Source: Sphingomonas sp. (GTDB lineage Bacteria > Pseudomonadota > Alphaproteobacteria > Sphingomonadales > Sphingomonadaceae). From it: a DNA stretch of 64,000 nt. Shown here piece after piece: positions 53,743 through 63,305 of this stretch. How positions within the stretch are numbered: position 1 is the first letter of the stretch; the number at the start of each line of letters is the position of its first letter. The translations under genes were made by a program, and so were the position numbers. Location: positions 1-64,000 of the forward strand of contig NZ_JAIXHL010000014.1 of the NCBI RefSeq assembly GCF_030145815.1, given 5' to 3'. The notes under the pieces are model-generated. The model did not search any database. It saw nothing but the letters and a program-made list of their open reading frames with translations, and had not been told where the DNA came from.

Positions 53743-53868
53743 CCCTCCCGCCTGCGGGAGGGGTTGGGGAGGGTCTTCTTCTTCTTCTTCTTCTTGAAAC
53801 GGGGAACCTCGCTCCCCCTCAAAATGAAGAAGACCCTCACCCAACCCTCTCCCGCAAGCGGGAGAGGG
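53743..53868. repeat. Inverted pair of G+C-rich hairpins (miniature repeat element)
   Basis: The left unit is a hairpin CCCCTCCCG/CGGGAGGGG (53743-53764) followed by TTGGGGAGGGTCTTC. The right unit is the inverse: GAAGACCCTCACCCAA then CCCTCTCCCGC-AA-GCGGGAGAGGG (53845-53868). The two arms, about 43 bp each, are near-complementary over their length. It could also end parB transcription. Confidence 0.65.
53775..53796 (+). repeat. TCT/TTC trinucleotide microsatellite
   Basis: Seven TCT units plus one base, inside the loop of the 53743-53868 element. A poly-Phe reading frame across it is not a gene. Confidence 0.8.
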
Positions 53869-53955
53869 CTAAGAGGCGGTAGTCCGCATTCGGGCACCTG
53901 CCCGACGCGCGCTCAACCAGAGCGAGATATCCACCGGCGTTCGCCAACTCCCATC

Positions 53956-54061
53956 GTCACCCCGGCCCTGTGCCGGGGTCCACTGGGAGGCAAGCGCGAA
54001 GCTCCAGCTTCAATCCGCTGCGCGCGAGGATGCGTGGACCCCGGAACAAGTCCGGGGTGAC
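53956..54061. repeat. Inverted pair of REP-type palindromes
   Basis: Left unit 53956-53983 has ACCCCGGC/GCCGGGGT and right unit 54034-54061 has ACCCCGGA/TCCGGGGT. The units face each other (GTCACCCCGG and CCGGGGTGAC ends) with 50 bp between. This is the bipartite form of the GC-rich palindromes at 20958 and 21321. Confidence 0.7.
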
Positions 54062-54113
54062 GACCAGATAAAGTCGACTTGTCGCCTGCGGAATCCGCCG
54101 CCAGATAGTTGGC

Positions 54114-54503
54114 GTGGAAATAGAAGGCCTTACTCCCGCCGCCTTGCGGGCTTTACCAAGCGGCGAGCTGGATGCTCTGCTCGCGTTCGGGCGACCGATC
54201 ACATTTCGTATCGGATCGGCAACCGTGCTCGCTGAGTTCAACCAAGATGACGATTGCCTCACCGTCAATCTCGCTCACATCGACGGTGGCGGGGAGGGCG
54301 TGCTTGTGTCGCTATGGAAGCTCGTCACCGCGTTCGCGAAAGAACGTGGCTATCGTCGCGTATTGTGGAACGTGCATGCACTCACCTGTGCCAATCCCAA
54401 CCCACGCCTCCAGAGGTTTTTGGGCGAACGCGGGTTTGTTGAAACGCACAGCGAAAGACACGGTCGGGTCTTGAGTCGTCTGGAGCCGATTCAATATCCC
54501 TGA
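54114..54503 (+). CDS. Hypothetical protein, possibly GNAT-like
   Basis: A 129-aa ORF with GTG start. The second half, GYRRVLWNVHALTCANPNPRLQRFLGERGFVE-like in layout, resembles the end of a GNAT fold (N-x-R-x-x-x-F-x-x-x-x-G-F), and the first half has strands FRIGSATVLAEFNQDDDCLTV. The acetyl-CoA loop is not clear, so no function is claimed. Codon use is less biased than in neighbours and the gene borders a repeat element, so it may be acquired. Confidence 0.55.
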   Translation: MEIEGLTPAALRALPSGELDALLAFGRPITFRIGSATVLAEFNQDDDCLTVNLAHIDGGGEGVLVSLWKLVTAFAKERGYRRVLWNVHALTCANPNPRLQRFLGERGFVETHSERHGRVLSRLEPIQYP

Positions 54504-54515
54504 ACTGGCCGCCCC

Positions 54516-55535
54516 TCACCCCCGCGCCGCCCCGCGCGCCAGCACCGCCAGCTCATGATCCGCCAGCACCTGTCCGGCATTCCCCCCACCGCGCGTCATC
54601 GCCCGCTCCGCCTCCCGCGCACGTTCCACGGCGCGGGCGAGCATCGGGCTGTTCCAGCGTTGCAGCGCGCGGATCGTCGCGGCTTCTTCCTTGAAGAACA
54701 CGCGATGCTTCTTGACCACCTCGCCGGGGCTCATCCCATGATCGATATCGGCGCGCATCTCGGCCAGCGCCATCAGGCGTCGGACCAGCCCGCGCAGCAG
54801 CGGAATGGTCGACACCCCCGCCGCATCGAGCCGCGCAAGCTCGACGCCGATCTCGGCCGGGCGACCGCCCACCACCGCCTCGATCGCGCCCGACATCTCG
54901 GCCTCGCCCAGATCGGCGCCAATTGCATCTAGCGCCTCGATCCCCGCCTCGCGCGGCCGATCGGGCGCGGCGTCGAGGAACAGCGACAATTTCTCGATCT
55001 CGCGCGCCAGCACCGCGCGGTCGCCGCCCGACATGGCGGCGAGGCGATCCGCCGCTCCGCCAACCAGCCGCAACCCATGTTCGCGCGCAATTCCGGTCGC
55101 CAGCTGCCCGGCGGTGCGCGCGTCGGGCACGTAACAGGAGTGAACCATCACATTGGGCGCGGCGAGCGCGAGCTTGAGCAGCCGACCGGTGCCCTTCAGC
55201 CCGCCGCCGACCGCGACCACCGGATTCCCTGCGGTCTCGGCCTCGATCAGCATCCGCACGGCATCGGTGCCGCCATCGTCGATCCCCGACACGCGGATGT
55301 AGCGCGCTCCCCCGAACAGCGACAGCGATGCCGCTTCGCCAGCCAACAAGCCGGCATCGTCCTTCAGCGCGCTGCCCTCGATATCGATGCGCTCGGCATC
55401 CGGCCCCATCGCCCGGCCCAGCCGCGCGGCCAGGTCGTTCGCGCCCGCCTCATCGGGGCCGTAGAGCAGGAACAGACGAATATCGGCGCCCGGCTTGTCC
55501 AGCCGCGCGCGGATCTGCGCCTCGCTCGCCTTCAC
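54516..55535 (-). CDS. holA: DNA polymerase III delta subunit
   Basis: The clamp-loader delta subunit that opens the sliding clamp. The 339-aa protein begins LFLLYGPDEAGANDLAARLGRAM, lacks a P-loop as expected, and has the C-terminal RGLVRRLMALAEMR and KKHRVFFKEEAATIRALQRW segments. The lptE gene precedes it with a four-base overlap, as is usual. Confidence 0.92.
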   Translation of the reverse strand: MKASEAQIRARLDKPGADIRLFLLYGPDEAGANDLAARLGRAMGPDAERIDIEGSALKDDAGLLAGEAASLSLFGGARYIRVSGIDDGGTDAVRMLIEAETAGNPVVAVGGGLKGTGRLLKLALAAPNVMVHSCYVPDARTAGQLATGIAREHGLRLVGGAADRLAAMSGGDRAVLAREIEKLSLFLDAAPDRPREAGIEALDAIGADLGEAEMSGAIEAVVGGRPAEIGVELARLDAAGVSTIPLLRGLVRRLMALAEMRADIDHGMSPGEVVKKHRVFFKEEAATIRALQRWNSPMLARAVERAREAERAMTRGGGNAGQVLADHELAVLARGAARG

Positions 55536-56038
55536 TTCGTTTTGGAACTGCGCGCGTAGCGGGCCAGCCGCGCGACGATTTGGTCCGCGACGATGCCCGA
55601 CAGCCGCTCCAGCGCGCTCCGCTCGGCCGCGATCGTCGCATATTCGGATCCCGCGACGTCGATGCCGGCGTCCGACCCGGCGGTCGCGTCAAGCACGGTC
55701 TGCCCGGTCGCCAGATCGATCAGCTGATAGCGCGCACGCAACGTCCGCCGCTCGCGCGTCACCACGTCATCGCTGCGCACGCCCAGACCCTCGATCCGGT
55801 CATCCAGCTTGATTTCCAGCCGATAGGCGGGAGTGCCGCTGCGCGTCGCTTCGATCCGGTCGCGCACGGCATTGGCGACCAGCCAGCCATTCTCACCCGG
55901 AATCGGCGCCACCTCGACCCCCGACAGCATCGTCTGCACCGGGCCACCCACGCCGCCGCCATAGAGTGGCCGCAGCCCGCAAGCCGACAGCGTGGTGCTC
56001 GCCGCGACCAGCGCGATCAGGAGTGCTGCGCGCTTCAT
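55532..56038 (-). CDS. lptE: LPS assembly lipoprotein LptE
   Basis: A 168-aa outer-membrane lipoprotein that plugs the LptD barrel. The lipobox is LSAC at about residue 20 with GLRPLYGGG after it, typical of LptE in alphaproteobacteria. Its place between leuS and holA supports the call. The sequence is variable across the family. Confidence 0.9.
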   Translation of the reverse strand: MKRAALLIALVAASTTLSACGLRPLYGGGVGGPVQTMLSGVEVAPIPGENGWLVANAVRDRIEATRSGTPAYRLEIKLDDRIEGLGVRSDDVVTRERRTLRARYQLIDLATGQTVLDATAGSDAGIDVAGSEYATIAAERSALERLSGIVADQIVARLARYARSSKTK

Positions 56039-58545
56039 GCGACGATGTTCACCAGACGGTCGGGCACGACGATCACCTTTCGCGGGGTAGCGCCGTCCAG
56101 AATGCGCTGCACATTGGGGTTTGCCAAGGCCATGGCTTCCAGATCGGCCTTGTCGGCGCCCTTGGCGGCGGTGACCGTGTCGCGCAGCTTGCCATTGACC
56201 TGGATCGCGATCGTCACATCGTCATCGACCAGCAGGGCAGGGTCGACCGCGGGCCATTCGGCATCGGCGATCAGGCCGTCCTGGCCCATCGCTGCCCAGG
56301 CTTCCTCGGCCAGATGCGGCACCATCGGCGCGGCGACCAGGATCGCGGTGCGGATCGCGGTTGCGCGCGATGCGCTGGGTGCAGCCTTCTCGATCGCGTT
56401 GACCAGCCCATAGAGCTTGGCCACCGCCTTGTTGAACTGCAGCCCCTCGATATCCGCGGCGACCCCAGCGATGGTCTGGTGGAGCACGCGGTCGAGGCTC
56501 TTGTCCTCGCCGGTCCAGTCGCCCAGCCCGTCGAACAACCGCCACAGCCGCTGGACGAAGCGCCACGCGCCCTCGATGCCGTTCTCGGTCCACTCCAGAT
56601 CGCGCTCGGGCGGCGAATCCGACAGCACGAACCACCGCACCGCGTCCGCGCCATATTGGTCCACGATCGGTTCGGGATCGACCGTGTTCTTCTTGGACTT
56701 GGACATCTTCTCGATGCGACCGACGGTGACCGGACCACCGCCTTCGGCTTCGACCAGCGCATCATTGCTGCGCACCACCTCGCCCGGCGACAGCCAGCGG
56801 CCATCGGCGGACTTGTAGGTTTCGTGCGTCACCATGCCTTGCGTGAACAGCCCCTCGAACGGCTCGGCAATGTCGATCATCCCGATTCGCTTGAGCGCGC
56901 GCGTCCAGAAGCGGGCGTAGAGCAGGTGCAGGATCGCATGCTCGACCCCGCCGATATATTGATTCACCGGCAGCCATTGCTCGGCCACCGCGCGGTCGAA
57001 CGGCTTGTCCTTGGGCTGGCTGGCGAAGCGGATGAAATACCAGCTCGAATCGACGAAGGTATCCAGCGTATCGGTCTCGCGCCGCGCCGGCTTGCCGCAT
57101 TGCGGGCAATCGACATGCTTCCACGTCGGATGGCGGTCGAGCGGGTTGCCGGGGATGTCGAAACTGACATCTTCGGGCAGCACGACCGGCAGCTGCTTCT
57201 TGGGCACCGGCACCGCGCCGCAAATCTCGCAATGCACGATCGGGATCGGCGTGCCCCAGTAACGCTGGCGCGACACGCCCCAGTCGCGCAGCCGCCACAC
57301 GGTCGTGCCCTTGCCCCATCCTTCGGATTCGGCGCGGCAGATCACCTCCCGCTTCGCGTCGGCGACATCCATGCCATTCAGGAAGTGAGAATTGACCAGC
57401 GTACCGGGGCCGGTGTAGCTTTCTTCCTCGACATATTCGCTTTGGGTTTTTTCGCCATCCGAGACGACGCGCCGGATCGGCAGCCCATATTTGGTGGCAA
57501 ATTCGAAATCGCGCTGGTCATGCGCCGGCACCCCGAACACCGCGCCAGTGCCATAGTCCATCAGCACGAAGTTGGCGATATAGACCGGCAATTCCCAAGT
57601 GGAATCAAAGGGATGGGCCGCCCGGATGCCGGTGTCGAAGCCCAATTTCTCCTGCGTCTCGATCTCCGCTGCAGTGGTCCCGCCCAGCTTGCACTGCGCG
57701 ATAAACTCCGCCGCTGCCGCATCCTTGGCCGCCAGCGCCTGCGCGATCGGATGATCCGCCGCGATCGCCACGAAGCTCGACCCGAAAATCGTGTCGGGGC
57801 GGGTGGTGAACACCTCTACTTCATTGAAATCGCTGGACGAAAGCTTGAAGCGGAACTGCATGCCCTGCGATTTGCCGATCCAGTTTTCCTGCATCAGCCG
57901 GACCTTGTCGGGCCATTTGTCGAGGGTATCGAGGCCGTCGAGCAGCTCGTCGGCAAAGTCGGTGATCTTGAGGAACCACTGGTTGAGCTTCTTCTTCTCG
58001 ACCAGCGCCCCCGACCGCCAGCCGCGCCCGTCGATCACCTGCTCATTGGCGAGCACGGTCATATCGACCGGGTCCCAGTTGACCGTCGATTCCTTGCGAT
58101 AAACCAATCCGTTAGCGAACAGGTCCAGGAACAGCGCCTGTTCGTGGCCGTAGTAATCGGGCTCGCACGTCGCCAGTTCGCGACCCCAGTCGATCGCGAG
58201 GCCAAGGCGTTTCAGCTGCGCGCGCATCGTCGCGATGTTGTCGCGGGTCCAGCCGCCGGGATGGACCTTCTTCTCCATTGCTGCATTTTCGGCCGGCATG
58301 CCGAACGCGTCCCACCCCATCGGGTGGAGCACTTCCATGCCCTTCATCCGCCGATAGCGCGTCAGCACGTCGCCCATCGTATAGTTGCGGACATGCCCCA
58401 TATGGATGCGCCCCGACGGATAGGGAAACATCTCAAGCACATAGGATTTGGGCTTGGGCGAATGATCGTCCGCGGCGAAGGTGCGGCGTTCTTCCCAGAC
58501 CTTCTGCCACGCGGAATCGGCGTTCAGCGCGTTGAACCGCGACAC
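56035..58545 (-). CDS. leuS: Leucyl-tRNA synthetase
   Basis: An 836-aa class I synthetase. The HIGH-type motif is in [14 protein letters not shown] (about 42-55), the editing domain lies in the middle with the TRPDTIFG threonine-rich region, the zinc-binding [10 protein letters not shown] and CPQCGKP are present, and KMSKSKKNT is the KMSKS loop. Length is normal. Confidence 0.97.
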   Translation of the reverse strand: MSRFNALNADSAWQKVWEERRTFAADDHSPKPKSYVLEMFPYPSGRIHMGHVRNYTMGDVLTRYRRMKGMEVLHPMGWDAFGMPAENAAMEKKVHPGGWTRDNIATMRAQLKRLGLAIDWGRELATCEPDYYGHEQALFLDLFANGLVYRKESTVNWDPVDMTVLANEQVIDGRGWRSGALVEKKKLNQWFLKITDFADELLDGLDTLDKWPDKVRLMQENWIGKSQGMQFRFKLSSSDFNEVEVFTTRPDTIFGSSFVAIAADHPIAQALAAKDAAAAEFIAQCKLGGTTAAEIETQEKLGFDTGIRAAHPFDSTWELPVYIANFVLMDYGTGAVFGVPAHDQRDFEFATKYGLPIRRVVSDGEKTQSEYVEEESYTGPGTLVNSHFLNGMDVADAKREVICRAESEGWGKGTTVWRLRDWGVSRQRYWGTPIPIVHCEICGAVPVPKKQLPVVLPEDVSFDIPGNPLDRHPTWKHVDCPQCGKPARRETDTLDTFVDSSWYFIRFASQPKDKPFDRAVAEQWLPVNQYIGGVEHAILHLLYARFWTRALKRIGMIDIAEPFEGLFTQGMVTHETYKSADGRWLSPGEVVRSNDALVEAEGGGPVTVGRIEKMSKSKKNTVDPEPIVDQYGADAVRWFVLSDSPPERDLEWTENGIEGAWRFVQRLWRLFDGLGDWTGEDKSLDRVLHQTIAGVAADIEGLQFNKAVAKLYGLVNAIEKAAPSASRATAIRTAILVAAPMVPHLAEEAWAAMGQDGLIADAEWPAVDPALLVDDDVTIAIQVNGKLRDTVTAAKGADKADLEAMALANPNVQRILDGATPRKVIVVPDRLVNIVA

Positions 58546-58590
58546 ATGTCTTTCCTTGTCTTCATCCGGACGGGCGCTTGGCCCGCCGGA

Positions 58591-59028
58591 TCACTTCTCG
58601 ACGATGACGGCGCGGCGCAGGTCGCGGGCCTTGGTCAGGATGATGTCTTCCAGCTTCTGGACCGTCGCCGCTTCGACCGGGGCATCGACCCACTGGCCGC
58701 CGCGATTCTGCTGACGCTGGACGCTGACGCGCAGCGCATCTGCACGCAGATCCTGATCGAGGATCGCCACCGTGATCTTCACCCGCTCGGTCGCGAGGTT
58801 GGGATTCACATGCCAGTCGGTAACGATGACGCCGCCATTCGAATCGGTCTGTGCGATCGGCGCGAACGACACGGTGTCGAGCGCGGCGCGCCACAGATAG
58901 GCGTTGACGCCGATCGTCGTGACTTTCGACGCGGCAAGATCGGCACGCGGGCGATCGCCACCGCCACCGCAAGCGGCGAGGGTGAGGGCAACGCTGCCCA
59001 GGATCGCGGTGCGCAACTGGCGGTTCAT
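58591..59028 (-). CDS. DUF3576 lipoprotein
   Basis: A 145-aa lipoprotein with lipobox LAAC, of the DUF3576 family: TIGVNAYLWRAALDTVSFAPI, then GVIVTDWHVNPNLATERVKITV and a helix VQKLEDIILTKARDLR. Found next to leuS in many alphaproteobacteria; role in the envelope unknown. ATG 59028 gives a normal signal peptide with AGGA upstream; the frame is open further upstream without signal-like sequence. Confidence 0.86.
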   Translation of the reverse strand: MNRQLRTAILGSVALTLAACGGGGDRPRADLAASKVTTIGVNAYLWRAALDTVSFAPIAQTDSNGGVIVTDWHVNPNLATERVKITVAILDQDLRADALRVSVQRQQNRGGQWVDAPVEAATVQKLEDIILTKARDLRRAVIVEK

Positions 59029-59216
59029 CGGCATCATCCTATGGGAAATCTCTTCGGCTCGGTGTGCATCTATAGATGCTGGCGCGCGCGCCGCAAGCGC
59101 AAGCCGCTGCAGGTCCATGCTGTGCGTCTTGAGCAACACCTGCACCAAAATCGGATTCGCCCTGTGGAACATCGCGGTCGAATCATGGTAGTGGCTAGCG
59201 CGAATAAGGGGTTTCG

Positions 59217-59936
59217 ATGCGTATTCGTCGGATCATTGCGGGATTGGGGCTGGGGGCGCTGAGCGTCGCCGGGCTCGTTGCCGCGCCGGCGTTGCTCGCG
59301 CAGACCGGGGCGCCACGGCAGGCTGCGCCACAGCGCGCGAGCCAGATTGCGGGCATCGGCACCTTTACCCCGGCATCGGCCGACCCGCGACTCGCGGCCG
59401 CCCTGGCGCGCAGCGGCCTTTCCGGCAGCGGGTTCCGCTTCACGCCAGCCGACACGCGCGGGACCAATAATCGCAGCGTGACCGTCGCGGTCCGCGCCCG
59501 CACGACGCGCCCAGCCGCCGCCATCGCCGATCGCGGCGCGGCTGCCCCAGCTTCGGTGACGCTGCAGCCGATCGCCTATAATCTGGGCGTGTCGGTGGGC
59601 TGGAAGCGTTTTGCGATCTCGGGCGACCTCGCCAAGATGGATCTGGCCGGTCAGCCGGGTAGCAGCCAGAAGATGGACCTCGGCGTTTCCTATACCGGAA
59701 AGCGCGCATCGGGACGGATCAAGGCGACCAGCGAGAAGCCGACCGAGCGCGGTCCGCGCCTGTTGACGGTCGATCCCAATTATTCGCTTGATGTCGGCGG
59801 GGCCTATTCGATCACCCGCAATCTCGATGTGACGGCTGGCGTTCGCTATACTAGCGAGAAGGATCGTCTGCCGCAGCTGAAGGATGACCGCCGCGACAGC
59901 CAGGCGGTCTATGTCGGGACCGCGATCCGCTTCTGA
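59217..59936 (+). CDS. Hypothetical exported protein, probable outer-membrane beta-barrel
   Basis: A 239-aa protein with a signal peptide (about 1-28, ending AQT) and a second half of alternating strands: NLGVSVGWKRFAISGDLAKMD, KMDLGVSYTGKRASGRI, SLDVGGAYSITRNLDVTAGVRY. It ends in YVGTAIRF, a C-terminal Phe typical of BAM substrates. The first 100 residues are low complexity and repeat-poor. No family name is claimed. Confidence 0.75.
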   Translation: MRIRRIIAGLGLGALSVAGLVAAPALLAQTGAPRQAAPQRASQIAGIGTFTPASADPRLAAALARSGLSGSGFRFTPADTRGTNNRSVTVAVRARTTRPAAAIADRGAAAPASVTLQPIAYNLGVSVGWKRFAISGDLAKMDLAGQPGSSQKMDLGVSYTGKRASGRIKATSEKPTERGPRLLTVDPNYSLDVGGAYSITRNLDVTAGVRYTSEKDRLPQLKDDRRDSQAVYVGTAIRF

Positions 59937-59949
59937 TCGCTGAGCCGGC

Positions 59950-60474
59950 TTAGGCCCAGGCGTCGATCCCGGCCCATCCATAGGCACCGATGAGGCGGAG
60001 CGCGCGCCAACGGTTCTCGTCCATCCCGCCCAGAGCGATCACCGGTAGCTTGAGTCCACGAATCATCAGCCCGAATCGCACCGGGCCGAGCGACGGCGCG
60101 CCGGGGTGCGAGCGGGTGGGATAGACCGGCGACACGAACAGCAGCGCTGCGCCGGCCCGTTTTGCCGCGATCGCTTCAGTCCGCGAATGGACGGGCGCGG
60201 TCAGGACGTCGCGGTGACGACCATGGCGCTGGATGGCACCGCGACCCAGCGGTGGGCCGGCCACGACCAGCACCAGCCTCCTTCGGCACGCATATCGACG
60301 CACGCGTTCGAACAGCGCGCGTCGCGCCTGGGGCGCAGTGACGTAGTGGCGGAAGACGATGCCCGACCCCCGCGGCAATGCGTCGATCGCCGCCCATAGC
60401 GCCTCGCCAAGTCGCTCGTCGGTCATCAGCCAGCGGCGCGGCAAGCGGGCAGGGTGGGGGTGGCGGCGCGGCAT
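59950..60474 (-). CDS. Thiamine phosphate synthase-like (TENI) protein, short
   Basis: A 174-aa protein with the ThiE/TenI TIM-barrel C-terminal half: LLFVSPVYPTRSHPGAPSLGPVRF followed by PVIALGGMDENR. The N-terminal half is shortened and arginine-rich, and the motif GPxRxTDxx with the pyrophosphate ligands of ThiE is not seen. It may be a TenI-like or degenerate paralogue. It starts 22 bp away from the divergent yggS gene. Confidence 0.68.
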   Translation of the reverse strand: MPRRHPHPARLPRRWLMTDERLGEALWAAIDALPRGSGIVFRHYVTAPQARRALFERVRRYACRRRLVLVVAGPPLGRGAIQRHGRHRDVLTAPVHSRTEAIAAKRAGAALLFVSPVYPTRSHPGAPSLGPVRFGLMIRGLKLPVIALGGMDENRWRALRLIGAYGWAGIDAWA

Positions 60475-60496
60475 CGTGCCACCTATAGCGCCGATC

Positions 60497-61165
60497 ATGT
60501 CCGCCGAAACCGCCTCCTCCCGCCTCGCCGATATCCAGTCGCGGATTGCCCATGCGGCAAAGATCGCTGGCCGCCGCGTTGATGATGTGACGCTCATCGC
60601 CGTGTCCAAGACGCATGACGCTGACGCGATCCAGCCACTGATCGACGCCGGCCAGCGCGTGTTCGGCGAAAATCGGGTGCAGGAGGCGGCAGCGAAATGG
60701 CCCGCGCTCAAGGTCGCGCATCCCGATATCCGCCTGCACCTGGTTGGTCAGCTTCAGTCGAACAAGGCAGCGGATGCGGTGGCGCTGTTCGACGCGATCC
60801 ACTCGGTCGACCGCCCGTCGCTGATCGCTGCATTGGCCAAGGCGATGGCGGAGAGCGGCAAGCGTCCCGATTGCTTCATTCAGGTCAATATCGGTGACGA
60901 GCCGCAAAAGGGTGGGGTCGCCGTTGCCGAGCTGCCCGCGCTGCTGGCTGAGGCGCAGGCGGCTGGCCTGCCGATCGCCGGGCTGATGGCGGTGCCGCCG
61001 GTGGGCGTCGACTCGGCCCCCTATTTCGCCTTGCTAGCCAAGCTGGCGCGTGAGGCCGCGCTGGAGGGCCTCAGCATCGGCATGTCGGACGATTTCGAGG
61101 TCGCGGTGACGATCGGCGCAACCCATGTCCGCGTCGGGACGGCCTTGTTCGGAGCACGCGCATGA
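60497..61165 (+). CDS. YggS-family PLP-binding protein
   Basis: A 222-aa PLP homeostasis protein. The PLP Lys is 38 in LIAVSKTHDA, with RVFGENRVQEAAAKW and LHLVGQLQSNKA following, and SIGMSDDFEVAV and THVRVGTALFG at the end. These proteins carry PLP to other enzymes. The HAD gene that follows overlaps it by four bases. Confidence 0.93.
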   Translation: MSAETASSRLADIQSRIAHAAKIAGRRVDDVTLIAVSKTHDADAIQPLIDAGQRVFGENRVQEAAAKWPALKVAHPDIRLHLVGQLQSNKAADAVALFDAIHSVDRPSLIAALAKAMAESGKRPDCFIQVNIGDEPQKGGVAVAELPALLAEAQAAGLPIAGLMAVPPVGVDSAPYFALLAKLAREAALEGLSIGMSDDFEVAVTIGATHVRVGTALFGARA

Positions 61166-61836
61166 GCCTGCCGGTCCGATTTGATGCACTGATCTTCGAT
61201 TTCGACGGCGTGCTGCTCGAAAGCGAGTTTGAGGGCAATCGGCACATCGCCGAGTATCTGACCGCAATCGGCCATCCGACCAGTCCGGAAGACTCGATGG
61301 CGAACTTCATGGGCCTCGCCGGGCGCGAGTTCATCGAGGCAATCGAGTCGTGGATCGGGCGCACATTGCCCGCAGACTTCCACGACGCGCGCGAGGCCGA
61401 GAATCGCCGCGCGCTGGCAGAAGGCGTGGCCGAGGTGGCCGGGGCGATTGCGTTCGTCCGCGCGTTGCCCGACGATCTGCCGCGCGCCATTGCCTCGTCG
61501 AGCAACAGCCACTGGATCGGGACACATCTCGACCATCTCGGCATCCGCGACGCATTCGATGGCCGTATCTTCAGCGGGCGCGAGCATGTCGCGCGGGGCA
61601 AACCGGCGCCGGATATCTACCTTCACGCCGCCGCGCAGCTTGGCGTGTCCATCGAACGCTGTGCGATTCTCGAGGATTCACCGGTGGGGGCGACTGGAGC
61701 GGTAGCTTCCGGCGCGCATGTCATCGGCCTGTGTGCCGGCAATCATTGCGGCCCGGACCACGCCAGTCGCCTGCGCGCGCTGGGCGTCCACGACATCGCG
61801 CACGACTTTACCGAAGTCGCGCGGCTGCTGGCTTAG
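61162..61836 (+). CDS. HAD-superfamily hydrolase
   Basis: A 224-aa HAD subfamily IA phosphatase. Motif I is FDFDGVLLESE (12-22), motif II AIASSSNSH, motif III RGKPAPDIYL and motif IV ILEDSPVGATGAV. A helical cap follows motif I. Substrate unknown; beta-phosphoglucomutase-like or phosphoglycolate phosphatase-like enzymes share this layout. It overlaps the convergent tldD end by four bases. Confidence 0.88.
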   Translation: MSLPVRFDALIFDFDGVLLESEFEGNRHIAEYLTAIGHPTSPEDSMANFMGLAGREFIEAIESWIGRTLPADFHDAREAENRRALAEGVAEVAGAIAFVRALPDDLPRAIASSSNSHWIGTHLDHLGIRDAFDGRIFSGREHVARGKPAPDIYLHAAAQLGVSIERCAILEDSPVGATGAVASGAHVIGLCAGNHCGPDHASRLRALGVHDIAHDFTEVARLLA

Positions 61837-63251
61837 GCGGTCCCGCCGACGGTCAGTCCGTCGAGCAGCAGCGTTGGCTGGCCCACGCCGGCTGGCACCG
61901 ACTGGCCGCCCTTGCCGCACATACCGATGCCCTCATCGAGCGCGAAATCATTGCCGATCCCGATCACCCGGGTCAGGCTGGTTGGCCCGTCGCCGATCAG
62001 GGTTGCGCCCTTGATCGGGGCACCGAGCTTGCCGTTTTCGATCTTGTAGGCCTCGGTGCAACTGAACACGAACTTGCCCGAGACAATGTCGACCTGACCG
62101 CCGCCGAAGCTCTTGGCGAAAATGCCCTTCTTCACCCGGCTCAGTAATTCGGCGGGATCGTCCTGGCCACCCTTCATGAAGGTGTTGGTCATGCGTGGCA
62201 TCGGGGCGTGCTGGAAGCTCTCGCGGCGGCCATTGCCGGTCGGTTCGACCCCCATCAGCCGCGCGTTCATGCGATCCTGCATATAGCCGCGCAGGATGCC
62301 GTCCTCGATCAGCACGGTTTCGCGTGTTGGCGTGCCTTCGTCGTCGATCGACAGCGATCCGCGGCGGTCCATGATCGACCCGTCATCGACCACGGTGACG
62401 CCGGGCGCGGCAACGCGCTCGCCAATGCGGCCGGAAAAGGCGCTGGTGCCCTTGCGGTTGAAGTCGCCCTCAAGCCCATGGCCGATCGCTTCGTGCAGCA
62501 GGATACCGGGCCAGCCCGGGCCGAGCAGCACGGTCATCTCCCCCGCCGGAGCATCGACCGCGTCGAGATTGACCAAAGCCTGCGCCAGCGCCTCGTCGAT
62601 CGCGCGGTTCCAGGTTTCGGGTTGCATCAGCCGATCGTAGAGCGCGCGGCCGCCGGTGCCGAAGCTGCCGGTCTCACGGCGCCCGTTGGATTCGACCACG
62701 ATGCTGACGTTGAGGCGAACCAGCGGGCGGATATCGGTGGCGATGAAGCCGTCCGGACGGACGATCTCGACCACGCTCCACGATCCGAGCAGGCTGACCG
62801 ACACCTGCACCACGCGCGAGTCGCGGGCGCGGGCGGCGGCGTCGATCGTCTGGCAGAGGTTCACCTTGTCGGCGAAGGGGACCAGGTCGAGCGGGTCGGC
62901 ATCGGTGTAGAGGTGGCGGTTGGTGCGCGCCGGGGCCGCCGCCTTGGGTCCGGTCGCCGGATCGATCAGCGCCATCGTCTCACCCGCGCGGCGGATCGCG
63001 GCGTCGCTGATCTCGTTCGCATGGGCAAAGGCGGTGGTCTCGCCGCTCACCGCGCGCAGGCCGAAGCCCGAGTCGGTGTTGTACGACGCGGTCTTGAGCC
63101 GCCCGTCGTCGAAGCCGAACGCCTCCGACTTGCGGTATTGGAGGTAAAGCTCGCCATCCTCGGCGGTGGCGAGGATCGATGCGGTCAGGCGCTGCGCGGC
63201 GTCGGCGTCGAAGCCGTCGCGGTAGAGGAAGCCTCGGGGATCGCTGTACAT
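61833..63251 (-). CDS. tldD: Metalloprotease TldD
   Basis: A 472-aa TldD, half of the TldD/TldE protease that trims peptides such as microcins and antitoxins. The zinc-binding motif is HEAIGHGLEGD (HExxxH), with LGPGWPGILLHEA before it and SVPAGVGQPTLLLDGLTVGG at the end. TldE is not in the window. Two inverted repeats lie upstream of its ATG. Confidence 0.95.
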   Translation of the reverse strand: MYSDPRGFLYRDGFDADAAQRLTASILATAEDGELYLQYRKSEAFGFDDGRLKTASYNTDSGFGLRAVSGETTAFAHANEISDAAIRRAGETMALIDPATGPKAAAPARTNRHLYTDADPLDLVPFADKVNLCQTIDAAARARDSRVVQVSVSLLGSWSVVEIVRPDGFIATDIRPLVRLNVSIVVESNGRRETGSFGTGGRALYDRLMQPETWNRAIDEALAQALVNLDAVDAPAGEMTVLLGPGWPGILLHEAIGHGLEGDFNRKGTSAFSGRIGERVAAPGVTVVDDGSIMDRRGSLSIDDEGTPTRETVLIEDGILRGYMQDRMNARLMGVEPTGNGRRESFQHAPMPRMTNTFMKGGQDDPAELLSRVKKGIFAKSFGGGQVDIVSGKFVFSCTEAYKIENGKLGAPIKGATLIGDGPTSLTRVIGIGNDFALDEGIGMCGKGGQSVPAGVGQPTLLLDGLTVGGTA

Positions 63252-63281
63252 CCCCTCAATATAGGCGGATCAGGTTCTTTG

Positions 63282-63302
63282 AAAATGCGCGTTGCGCATT
63301 TT
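63282..63302. repeat. 9-bp dyad upstream of tldD
   Basis: AAAATGCGC-GTT-GCGCATTTT is a perfect dyad with a 3-base centre, 31 bases upstream of the tldD ATG. In the transcript it may form a hairpin ending in U residues, or it may be an operator. Confidence 0.5.
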
Positions 63303-63305
63303 GCC

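Larger units (their letters stand above)
53712..54113. other. Repeat-rich 402-bp intergenic region
   Basis: No convincing gene lies between parB and the 54114 ORF. It holds two composite inverted-repeat elements (53743-53868 and 53956-54061), a TTC microsatellite (53775-53796) and little else. Confidence 0.7.

Noticed and set aside
53743-53770. Classical terminator of parB
   Set aside because: A strong hairpin is present but it is followed by TTGGGGAGGG, not by a T-run; it is better described as a repeat unit.
53764-54060. Frame with a poly-Phe start (TTC repeat)
   Set aside because: Spans a microsatellite and two inverted-repeat elements; no coding character.
55966-59262. Open frame of 1098 codons on the plus strand
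   Set aside because: It is the antisense shadow of leuS and its neighbours. High GC leaves such frames open, and the product has a skewed His/Arg/Asp composition with no domain.
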